Positions 1 through 5,040 of a DNA stretch of 5,109 nt are shown piece after piece. Source of the DNA: Prevotellaceae bacterium (GTDB lineage: Bacteria > Bacteroidota > Bacteroidia > Bacteroidales > UBA932); the NCBI GenBank assembly GCA_031259935.1, contig JAIRKV010000184.1, positions 1 to 5,109 of the forward strand, written 5' to 3'. Numbering within the stretch: the first letter of the stretch is position 1; each line of letters starts with the position of its first letter. The notes below the pieces were generated by a model, which saw only the letters and a program-made list of their open reading frames with translations, was not told where the DNA came from and did no database searches. A program made the translations under genes and the position numbers.

Positions 1-43
1 GTAAAAGATAACACACACATCCAACCTTATTAGCTTATTGTTC

Positions 44-220
44 ATTTGTTTCCTGCATCCCGGCGGGATGCATCGCTCGGTAGAAATTTCATCGCAACCA
101 AAGGTTACGTGCGGAGCAACGACGGTTTTTCAAGTCATCTGCCGTAACCCGCACGTGATGCATAAAGAAATATCGTTTTTACCGAGCGATGCATTCCTGA
201 CGGAATGCGAATAAACAAAT
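44..220. repeat. 177-bp element with long imperfect inverted termini and internal hairpins
   Basis: The two ends are inverted copies. ATTTGTTT at 44-51 is matched by AAACAAAT at 213-220, and GCATCGCTCGGT at 70-81 is matched exactly by ACCGAGCGATGC at 181-192. Each end also carries its own small hairpin: GCATCCC/GGGATGC at 55-71 and GCATTCC/GGAATGC at 191-208. Inside lie two competing inverted pairs, GGTTACG (103-109)/CGTAACC (143-149) and ACGTGCGG (107-114)/CCGCACGT (149-156). The whole unit can fold as one branched hairpin. It holds no ORF, and I saw no target-site duplication. It resembles dispersed non-coding repeats of Bacteroidota built around ATCCC..GGGAT hairpins and a GGTAGAAA word; that family link is from memory. 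A MITE-like or REP-like unit is the likeliest identity. Confidence 0.7.
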
Positions 221-223
221 CAG

Positions 224-246
224 GGAGTGCGGTGACGAAGCAATCC
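224..246 (+). repeat. Partial, degraded copy of the GACGAAGCAATCC repeat
   Basis: The right half of the dispersed repeat, ending GACGAAGCAATCC at 234-246, is preserved. The left half (GTCATTGCGA) is missing and the middle is altered to GGAGTGCGGT. It lies four bases beyond the end of the 44-220 element, so that insertion or a deletion may have removed its left part. Confidence 0.65.
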
Positions 247-306
247 GGCATTTAATAATTTAAAGATTTAAAGACTTGAGATTATAGACATAGACAAACC
301 AGAGAA

Positions 307-349
307 GCAACACGTCATTGCGAGGAGCGCAGCGACGAAGCAATCCAGA
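307..349 (+). repeat. Full copy of the dispersed GTCATTGCGAGG...GAAGCAATCC repeat
   Basis: This is the most complete copy in the window, running from CGTCATTGCGAGGAGCG at 313 to GACGAAGCAATCCAGA ending at 349. Short repeats of this consensus are known to be dispersed in many bacterial genomes (family recognised from memory). It pairs with the inverted copies at 368-400 and 434-463, with which it also shares the upstream AAGCAnCACG flank. Confidence 0.85.
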
Positions 350-367
350 AAGAACACAAAGCACAAA

Positions 368-400
368 TCTGGATTGCTTCGCTTCGCTCACAATGACGCG
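368..400 (-). repeat. Inverted copy of the same dispersed repeat
   Basis: Read on the minus strand this is CGTCATTGTGAGCG followed by AAGCGAAGCAATCCAGA. It is the inverse of 313-349 with an 18-base spacer, so the two form a near-perfect hairpin of about 31 bp. It is a few bases shorter in the middle than the plus-strand copy. Confidence 0.85.
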
Positions 401-433
401 CTTCTTTAAATCTTTAAATTTTAAATTTATTAA

Positions 434-463
434 GTCGCTGCGCTCCTCGCAATGACGTGCTGC
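434..463 (-). repeat. Inverted half-copy of the dispersed repeat
   Basis: Bases 434-459 are an exact reverse complement of 311-336 (26 of 26), and the match runs to 30 bases with one mismatch (307-336 against 434-463). The GAAGCAATCC half is absent. Exact identity suggests recent duplication or ongoing homogenisation with the 307-349 copy. Confidence 0.85.
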
Positions 464-489
464 TTGCTTTTATGTCAAAACAAAACCGA

Positions 490-529
490 CAGAAATAATG
501 TTGTATTATTGCTGATTTTTTTTATTTTT
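490..529 (+). terminator. Terminator-like hairpin with T-rich tail
   Basis: CAG-A-AATAAT (490-499) can pair with ATTATT-G-CTG (505-514) with one A/G mismatch and a 5-base loop. It is followed by ATTTTTTTTATTTTT. The stem is AT-rich and therefore weak. If real, it would stop transcription entering from the left, where no gene is visible in the window. Confidence 0.35.
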
Positions 530-557
530 AAGGAGCGATTAAATACTTTTTGTTTTC

Positions 558-593
558 AGTGTACGAAGATTTTATAATCTACACTTTCTTTTT
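558..593 (+). terminator. Bulged hairpin followed by T-rich run, upstream of the first gene's promoter
   Basis: AGTGT (558-562) pairs with ACACT (581-585) and AGATT (567-571) with AATCT (576-580), leaving a 4-base bulge and a TTAT loop. TTCTTTTTG follows. It may be a second terminator for leftward neighbours, or an operator, because its right edge touches the -33 region of the promoter at 591-618. Confidence 0.35.
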
Positions 594-618
594 GTAAATC
601 AAAAAAATATTATCTTTG
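591..618 (+). promoter_or_regulatory. Bacteroidota-type promoter for the DUF4340-like gene
   Basis: TATCTTTG at 611-618 fits the -7 consensus TAnnTTTG exactly, with TTTG at 591-594 as a candidate -33 box. The 16-base gap is shorter than the roughly 19-21 bases usual for this class, so the -33 assignment is weaker than the -7. The expected leader before the ATG at 664 is about 40 bases. Confidence 0.6.
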
Positions 619-663
619 TACATCTAAACAAATTTTACTGTACAGCATTAACATTGAAATGCA

Positions 664-1635
664 ATGAAAAATATAAAAATACTGTTTTTGTTATTAACTG
701 TTTGCATTATAGTTTATTTTATCATGCATGCGCCCGTATTGTTTATGTCCGAAAAAAAATTCGGCAATATAAATCAGGATGAAATAGACTTGATAAAAAT
801 AAAAAGCGATTCCATACAAACCGAACTGCAAAAAACGGAAGATGGAATATGGCTTGCCAATGGCAAATCGACAAATAAACAGATTATTGATAATTTAATT
901 TATGCCTTATCGCATCAATATGCAGAATTTCCTGTGCCTTTAAATATCACAAAGCAGGTTATGGATAAAATCAATAAACAGGGATTGCAGGTAAAAGTTT
1001 TTTCAGGCAAATCGAAAAAATTGGATTTTAAAATTTCAACTTTTGACACGCTTTGTATTGGACTGGTTACAAACAAGAAACAGCCTTACGTTCTTTCCAT
1101 TCCCGGATATGACGATAAAACTGTCGATTATATCAGTGCAAACGCATCATTTTATTTCAACAACAATGTGTTGAAATATCTGCCTTCCGAACTTGAAAGA
1201 ATTACGGTGGAAAATATTGAAAATCCGTCGGAATCATTTATAATTTTTCAAGATTCTAAAAATCAGTTAATGCTGTTTGATATTGAAAATCAAAATTTTA
1301 TAACTTCATTCAATGAAGCTAAAATACGTAATTATCTAAGTTATTTCAATGGAGTTGAATATACAAAAATGATTGATATTCCCAAACGCGAAAAAAATAA
1401 TATTATAAAACGAAAACCGACTTTCAGATTAATCGTAAAAACAAATAAAAATAAAATATCTTTAACAGTAAAAAATATAGTTTTGAACAAACCGGCAGAA
1501 ATATATGGACAGTTACAGTTAATTGATACAAATAATTTTTACCTGATAATGAATGATAATCAGGATATTGCGATTGCCAAATGGACAGACTTCGATATTT
1601 TATTAAAAAAATTATCAGATTTTGTTGATAAATAG
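664..1635 (+). CDS. Membrane-anchored DUF4340-like protein of unknown function
   Basis: This 323-residue protein begins with a short basic N-terminus (MKNIK) and a single hydrophobic segment at about residues 6-28, which is either a membrane anchor or an uncleaved signal. The rest looks soluble and should sit on the outer face of the inner membrane. Residue C14 follows LTV, a poor lipobox, so I do not call it a lipoprotein. The body shows the recurring pattern of DUF4340-type proteins: a strand-rich stretch ending in a W-x-x-N-G word (GIWLANG, 61-67), then a segment at about 108-170 in which a short strand, a glycine-containing turn and PYVLSIPG (141-148) precede FYFNNNVLKYLP. The assignment rests on pattern, not on a catalytic motif, and the function is unknown. 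DUF4340 proteins, including the gliding-associated GldG, occur near dnaN in some Bacteroidota as I recall, which fits the next gene. It has its own promoter box and ends 87 bases before dnaN. Confidence 0.8.
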   Translation: MKNIKILFLLLTVCIIVYFIMHAPVLFMSEKKFGNINQDEIDLIKIKSDSIQTELQKTEDGIWLANGKSTNKQIIDNLIYALSHQYAEFPVPLNITKQVMDKINKQGLQVKVFSGKSKKLDFKISTFDTLCIGLVTNKKQPYVLSIPGYDDKTVDYISANASFYFNNNVLKYLPSELERITVENIENPSESFIIFQDSKNQLMLFDIENQNFITSFNEAKIRNYLSYFNGVEYTKMIDIPKREKNNIIKRKPTFRLIVKTNKNKISLTVKNIVLNKPAEIYGQLQLIDTNNFYLIMNDNQDIAIAKWTDFDILLKKLSDFVDK

Positions 1636-1671
1636 TTTTATTTACAATTATGAAAAATAATAAAAAATTAT

Positions 1672-1679
1672 TACTTTTG
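1672..1679 (+). promoter_or_regulatory. Promoter -7 box for dnaN
   Basis: TACTTTTG matches TAnnTTTG exactly, 43 bases before the dnaN ATG at 1723. No clean TTTG -33 box is visible; ATTATG near 1647-1652 is at the right distance but a poor match. dnaN can therefore be transcribed independently of the preceding gene. Confidence 0.6.
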
Positions 1680-1722
1680 CTGCGATATATTATAATCTAA
1701 TAATACATAAATAAAAAACATT

Positions 1723-2853
1723 ATGAATTTTGTAGTATCAAGTAACGAATTACTGAATCGATTACAGACGATTAGCAAAGTAATAAGCAGCAAAAACAAT
1801 TTGCCGATTTTGAATCATTTTTTATTTCAACTGAAAGGCGATGAACTTAAAATAACAGCCTGCGACATCGAAACAACCTTTGTTACAACAATGAAAATAG
1901 AAAATGTAATGTCGGAAGGTGAAATCGCAATTCCGGCAAAATTACTTACAGACTCGCTTCGTGAATTTTCAGACCAGCCTTTGGTATTTAAAGTTGACAA
2001 CTCAACACTGTCAATCGAAATGCGCTGGAATTCAGGAAAATCCAATATTCTCGGAGCAGATGTCGATGAATTTCCGGCAATCCCGGCAATAGATGAAGAA
2101 ACAAAATCAACATTGGAAATAACATCGGAAGCCTTGCTCGAAAGCATTACCAGCACTTTATTTGCAACTGCCGAAGACCAGCTCCGTCCGGTGATGAATG
2201 GCATTTATTTTGATTTAAGTCAGGAAAACAATAATCTTACTTTTGTTGCTTCTGATGCCCACAAACTCGTACGTTACATGCGTAATGATGTTACAATCGA
2301 AAAAACCGCATCGTTCATACTTCCTAAAAAACCTGCAAATCTTTTACGGTCGGTTCTTACAAAAGAAGAAGAGAATGTGAAAATCGAATTTGACGGAAAA
2401 AATGTTTTATTCTCGTTAGGCAACTATGTGCTTGTCTGTCATTTAATTGATGGCGTTTATCCAAGTTACGGTTCGGTAATTCCCAAAAACAATCCGAATA
2501 AAGTAACCGTCGACAGAATTGAGTTTTTGAACAGTATTCGCCGCGTTGCAACATTTTCAAGTCCTGCAAGCAATCTTATAAAACTGAAAATTGCAGGTAA
2601 CGAATTAACATCTTACGCCCAGGATTTGGATTTTTCGATTTCGGGAGATGACCGTATTACCTGCCAGTACGATGGCGCCGATATGGAAATAGGCTTTAAA
2701 TCTACTTTTTTGATAGAAATATTAGCCAATATAAGTTCGCAAAACGTACTGATAGAATTGGCAGATTCCAACAGAGCAGCGCTTTTCCTGCCTTTCGATA
2801 AATCGGAAAAAGACGATTTGCTGATGTTGCTAATGCCAATGATGATTGGATAA
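1723..2853 (+). CDS. dnaN: DNA polymerase III subunit beta (sliding clamp)
   Basis: The beta clamp dimerises into a ring around DNA and tethers the replicative polymerase and many repair proteins. At 376 residues it has the usual family length, with three tandem clamp folds at about 1-120, 129-247 and 248-376. Recognisable family features are the N-terminal ELLNRLQTISKVISSKNNLPIL (residues 9-30, with the PIL that closes the first helix), GEIAIPAKLL (66-75), DEFPAIP (115-121), LRPVMNGIYF (154-163), SDAHKLVRY (177-185) and DGVYPSYGSVIP (243-254). The last is the linker into domain 3 and borders the partner-binding pocket. The C-terminus, LLMPMMIG, corresponds to the MPMRL-type tail that lines the pocket in E. 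coli. The start is fixed by homology at MNFVVSSNELL. It is not beside dnaA or recF here; in this phylum dnaN is often away from them. A stem-loop at 2910-2963 ends its transcript. Confidence 0.97.
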   Translation: MNFVVSSNELLNRLQTISKVISSKNNLPILNHFLFQLKGDELKITACDIETTFVTTMKIENVMSEGEIAIPAKLLTDSLREFSDQPLVFKVDNSTLSIEMRWNSGKSNILGADVDEFPAIPAIDEETKSTLEITSEALLESITSTLFATAEDQLRPVMNGIYFDLSQENNNLTFVASDAHKLVRYMRNDVTIEKTASFILPKKPANLLRSVLTKEEENVKIEFDGKNVLFSLGNYVLVCHLIDGVYPSYGSVIPKNNPNKVTVDRIEFLNSIRRVATFSSPASNLIKLKIAGNELTSYAQDLDFSISGDDRITCQYDGADMEIGFKSTFLIEILANISSQNVLIELADSNRAALFLPFDKSEKDDLLMLLMPMMIG

Positions 2854-2909
2854 ACAATAAAATAAAAATCGATGTAAGTATCCCGAACTTCACATCAACT
2901 TTAATAAAT

Positions 2910-2963
2910 AAACACGAAGCAACAGGTTTTATATATGAATAAAATATATATTGCTTCGTGTTT
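2910..2963 (+). terminator. Strong stem-loop between dnaN and the exonuclease gene
   Basis: AAACACGAAGCAA (2910-2922) pairs perfectly over 13 bp with TTGCTTCGTGTTT (2951-2963). Above a 7-base bulge, TATATAT (2930-2936) pairs with ATATATA (2944-2950). The right arm runs into GTTTTAT, giving a short T tail. A Rho-independent terminator for dnaN is the simplest reading. The tail is short and no good promoter box lies between it and the exonuclease start, so partial read-through may supply the downstream pair. Confidence 0.7.
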
Positions 2964-3011
2964 TATAATAATAAATAAAATTACATTCCTAACATATTCA
3001 TATATACAAAA

Positions 3012-3785
3012 ATGAAACTAAATCTGAAAAATCCGGTTGCAGTTCTTGATTTGGAAACAACAGGTCTTGATATAGCAAAAGACCGCATAATAGAAATTTG
3101 CATAATAAAAATTATGCCAAACGGAAACGAAGACATGAAAATTCGACGATTTAATCCCACAATTCCAATATCGCCCGAAGCATCCGCAATACACGGAATT
3201 TATGACGAAGATGTAAAAAACTGTCCGACATTTCGCGAAGTAGCAAAAAACATGGCGGCATATATCGATGGTTGCGATTTTATCGGCTATAATTCCATAA
3301 AATTTGACATACCGCTGCTTGCCGAAGAATTTTTGCGCGCAGGAATAGACTTTGATTTCCGTAATCGCAAAATGATTGATGTACAAAATATTTTTCATAA
3401 AATGGAACAGCGAACGCTTGTTGCCGCATACAAATTTTACTGTAACAAAAATCTCGACAATGCGCACAGGGCCGAAGCAGATACCCGCGCTACAATCGAA
3501 GTGCTTGAATCTCAATTAGACCGTTATTCCGAACTGAAAAACGACATGGCATATCTGTCGGAATTTTCAACAAAATCGCGCAACGCAGACTATGCAGGAC
3601 GCTTCGTTTACAACGACAAAGACGAAGTTATTGTAAATTTCGGAAAACACAAAGGACGCTTGCTTGCAGAAGTTTTGAAATTTGAACCAAGTTACTACGA
3701 CTGGATGATGAACAGCGATTTCGCTTTGGATACCAAAAATATACTTACAAAAATTCGCATTGCGGAAATGAACAGATTGTTTTAG
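3012..3785 (+). CDS. DEDDh-family 3'-5' exonuclease (DnaQ/ExoX-like)
   Basis: This 257-residue protein should remove nucleotides from DNA 3' ends using two metal ions. All five DEDDh residues are present: D13 and E15 in VLDLETTGLD (Exo I), D99 in GYNSIKFDIPLL (Exo II), and H152 and D157 in AHRAEADTRAT (Exo III). The substrate-site word AIHGIYDEDV is at 59-68. The exonuclease domain covers about 8-170. A C-terminal module, with FGKHKGRLLAEVL at 210-222 and YYDWMM at 228-233, matches the small domain found at the end of ExoX-like and related Bacteroidota exonucleases. The position directly after dnaN suggests a role in proofreading or repair, but this is not the main polymerase epsilon subunit by sequence alone. 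The FAH-like gene starts 7 bases after its stop, so the two probably share a transcript. No clear ribosome binding site or TAnnTTTG box precedes it. ATG 3012 is supported because the Exo I strand starts only about 9 residues in. Confidence 0.93.
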   Translation: MKLNLKNPVAVLDLETTGLDIAKDRIIEICIIKIMPNGNEDMKIRRFNPTIPISPEASAIHGIYDEDVKNCPTFREVAKNMAAYIDGCDFIGYNSIKFDIPLLAEEFLRAGIDFDFRNRKMIDVQNIFHKMEQRTLVAAYKFYCNKNLDNAHRAEADTRATIEVLESQLDRYSELKNDMAYLSEFSTKSRNADYAGRFVYNDKDEVIVNFGKHKGRLLAEVLKFEPSYYDWMMNSDFALDTKNILTKIRIAEMNRLF

Positions 3786-3792
3786 ACAGGGA

Positions 3793-4389
3793 ATGAAAAT
3801 TTTTGTTGTCGAAAATAATTTTTCAAATATGACGCAAAATACTGCCGTTCCTGTATTTTCAATGCGTCCCGAAACATCGCTGCTGCGTAATAATCAAAAC
3901 TTTTTTTTTCCCGAATTTAGCCGAAATATTGTTTGCGGAGTTTCTGTTTTTGTTCGTCTTTCGCGCATAGGACGCTGTATTTACAAAAAATTTGCAACCA
4001 GATATTATGAAGAAATCGGAGCAGCCATTTGCTTTACCGCTATTGATATGCTGCAAAGTTTACAAACCCGAAACCAGCCTGCCGATATTGCCCGCTGTTT
4101 CGATTTTTCGTTACCCGTAAGTCCGAAAACAGTTTCGATAAACGACATCAATCTTAATAATATTGATGTACAACTTAACATAAACGGTGAAATTTCGCAA
4201 AAATACAATACTTCTCAACTGCTTTTTGATACGGATGAAATAATATCCCGTATTTCGCAATACATAAGTTTTAAAATAGGCGATATAATTTTAATCGGTC
4301 TGCCTGATACGGCAATACAAATCAAAACAGGTTACAAATTGCAGGCATATCTGAACAGCATAAAAATGCTGGATTTTGAAATAGAATGA
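3793..4389 (+). CDS. Fumarylacetoacetate-hydrolase-fold protein, probably lacking the catalytic site
   Basis: This 198-residue protein follows the short single-domain FAH family (YcgM/FAHD1 type), whose active members cleave or decarboxylate beta-keto acids with a bound Mg2+. Matching landmarks in order are KIFVVENNFSN (2-12, where active members have an ICIGRNYxxH-like start), PVFSMRPETSLL (20-31), FFFPEFS (37-43), FATRYYEEIG (67-76), RCFDFSLPVS (101-110), the NTSQLLF helix start (139-145), FKIGDIILIG (160-169) and KMLDFEIE (191-198). Almost every family active-site position is changed. The H-x-E-x-E metal ligands read C-G-V-S (48-51), the DFT aspartate is C80, the KAFD lysine is R101, and GTPxGVGP reads GLPDTAIQ. 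The frame is intact and full length, so this looks like a retained non-catalytic relative, not a pseudogene. Its start lies 7 bases after the exonuclease stop, and an AGGGA word abuts the ATG too closely to be a normal binding site, which suggests translational coupling. The fold assignment is fairly firm and the function is unknown. Confidence 0.8.
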   Translation: MKIFVVENNFSNMTQNTAVPVFSMRPETSLLRNNQNFFFPEFSRNIVCGVSVFVRLSRIGRCIYKKFATRYYEEIGAAICFTAIDMLQSLQTRNQPADIARCFDFSLPVSPKTVSINDINLNNIDVQLNINGEISQKYNTSQLLFDTDEIISRISQYISFKIGDIILIGLPDTAIQIKTGYKLQAYLNSIKMLDFEIE

Positions 4390-4607
4390 TTTGAAAAAAA
4401 GCATTTTCTTACCGTCCTGATGTAAATTCCGCAAGGCACAATTCATTAAAAGCAATTTATTTCATTCTGCGCTGTGCTGTCGCCAAAATATTTCCTGTCA
4501 TCTCAATATTAACATATTATCAATATTTTTACTGTGCAGGAATTTCATTTTATCGATTTAAAAAACATAAAAATTTAATTTTTAATTTTTACTGTTCAAA
4601 TTTTTAT
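4390..4607. other. Non-coding gap before the tRNA
   Basis: I see no gene, convincing terminator or repeat copy here. The stretch becomes very AT-rich towards the tRNA promoter. No good stem-loop with a T tail follows the FAH-like gene, so its transcript end is not visible. Confidence 0.5.
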
Positions 4608-4615
4608 TACTTTTG
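4608..4615 (+). promoter_or_regulatory. Promoter -7 box for the tRNA-His gene
   Basis: TACTTTTG is identical to the box before dnaN and fits TAnnTTTG. It lies 17 bases before the tRNA's first base, giving a very short 5' leader. No clear TTTG -33 box is present; the upstream stretch is a run of A and T. Confidence 0.6.
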
Positions 4616-4632
4616 CAATCGATTTCAAACAT

Positions 4633-4707
4633 GGTGAACGTAGCTCAGCAGGTTAGAGCATCGGATTGTGGTTCCGAGGGTCGTGGGTTCGAGTCCCATC
4701 TTTCACC
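4633..4707 (+). tRNA. tRNA-His (anticodon GTG)
   Basis: The cloverleaf is complete. The acceptor is 4634-4640 with 4700-4706, preceded by the histidine-specific extra G(-1) at 4633 opposite C73 at 4707. The D stem is GCTC/GAGC (4643-4646, 4656-4659). The anticodon stem is TCGGA/TCCGA (4661-4665, 4673-4677) with loop TTGTGGT and anticodon GTG at 4668-4670. The variable loop is GGGTC. The T stem is GTGGG/CCCAT with loop TTCGAGT (4688-4694). G(-1):C73 is the identity element for histidyl-tRNA synthetase. The CCA end is not encoded (CGA follows), as is common in this phylum. One acceptor pair, C4639 with T4701, is a mismatch. Confidence 0.96.
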
Positions 4708-4931
4708 CGATATTTTGCATAAAAACAAACTGTTATAAAAATCTCACCATTCTATTATTTTCAAACATAAATAAAACATCTGTTTCATTTAATTAGTCGC
4801 TCCTTAACAAATGGTGAAATCATTTATTATAAATATTTATAAATGCAAATTGTCGAATAAAAATACCGTGTTTTACGTACATACAAGCTAAAAGTCGGCA
4901 AAACAGGAACAAGTTTTTTCTTCTTCGTGTT
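4708..4931. other. Non-coding stretch after the tRNA
   Basis: I found no ORF or RNA gene here. It holds a perfect 12-base AT palindrome (ATAAATATTTAT, 4829-4840) inside a weak CATTTAT/ATAAATG hairpin (4821-4845), and a 15-base word at 4793-4807 that recurs inverted at 528-542 with one mismatch. No strong terminator follows the tRNA. Confidence 0.4.
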
Positions 4932-4999
4932 CGTCATTGCGAGGAATGAAATGACGAAGCAACCGAAGCGCAGCGGAGCTCAACGGAGTTAATCCAGAA
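4932..4999 (+). repeat. Dispersed repeat copy split by a 30-base insertion
   Basis: The copy begins CGTCATTGCGAGGAATGAAATGACGAAGCAA (4932-4962) and resumes with TCCAGAA at 4993-4999. The consensus GAAGCAATCCAGAA is broken by 30 extra bases (4963-4992) containing GAAGCGCAGCGGAGCTCAAC. The left part forms a hairpin, CGTCATT (4932-4938) with AATGACG (4950-4956). It is the same family as the copies at 307-463. Confidence 0.8.
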
Positions 5000-5010
5000 T
5001 TGTTATTTTT

Positions 5011-5040
5011 TCTACCAACATTTTATCCCTAACGGGATAT
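5011..5040 (-). repeat. ATCCC..GGGAT hairpin module related to the ends of the 44-220 element
   Basis: On the minus strand this reads ATCCCGTTAGGGAT, then a short spacer, then GTTGGTAGA. The left end of the 44-220 element reads ATCCCGGCGGGAT, then GCATCGCT, then CGGTAGA, which is the same order and spacing. On the plus strand the stem TATCCC/GGGATA (5024-5039, loop TAAC) is followed by a long T run, so it could also act as a terminator. Confidence 0.6.

Larger units (their letters stand above)
257..420. repeat. 18-bp perfect inverted repeat bracketing repeat copies
   Basis: The 18 bases at 257-274 (AATTTAAAGATTTAAAGA) recur as an exact reverse complement at 403-420. The right arm directly abuts the minus-strand repeat copy at 368-400, so this AT-rich stretch is probably flanking sequence carried along with that copy. 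The pair encloses the central hairpin at 313-398. Confidence 0.7.

Noticed and set aside
224..463. CRISPR-like array from the repeated words
   Set aside because: The copies are in mixed orientations with irregular spacing and unequal lengths, and spacers are not uniform. No cas gene is present.
544..552. TACTTTTTG as another promoter box
   Set aside because: It has one base too many between TA and TTTG, and it lies before a hairpin, while a perfect box exists at 611-618.
664..750. Lipoprotein signal for the DUF4340-like protein
   Set aside because: The only early cysteine, C14, is preceded by LTV and lies inside the hydrophobic stretch, which does not fit a lipobox.
1827..2893. Minus-strand open frames across dnaN
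   Set aside because: All lie over conserved clamp sequence in antisense and show no family features or promoter.
3018..3515. 165-residue open frame on the minus strand inside the exonuclease gene
   Set aside because: It is antisense to a gene whose catalytic motifs are intact, and its translation is rich in cysteine, phenylalanine and tyrosine with no recognisable domain. This is a shadow of codon bias.
3901..3909. Run of nine T bases in the FAH-like gene as a phase-variable or frameshift site
   Set aside because: The family pattern reads correctly on both sides in the same frame (NNQNFFFPEFS), so no frameshift is present. Slippage potential alone is not evidence of switching.
3859..4208. 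Minus-strand open frames across the FAH-like gene
   Set aside because: They are short and antisense to a recognisable fold, with no independent support.
4633..4931. tRNA-His as an integration site for a mobile island
   Set aside because: No second copy of the tRNA 3' end, integrase gene or phage-like gene is visible in the window.
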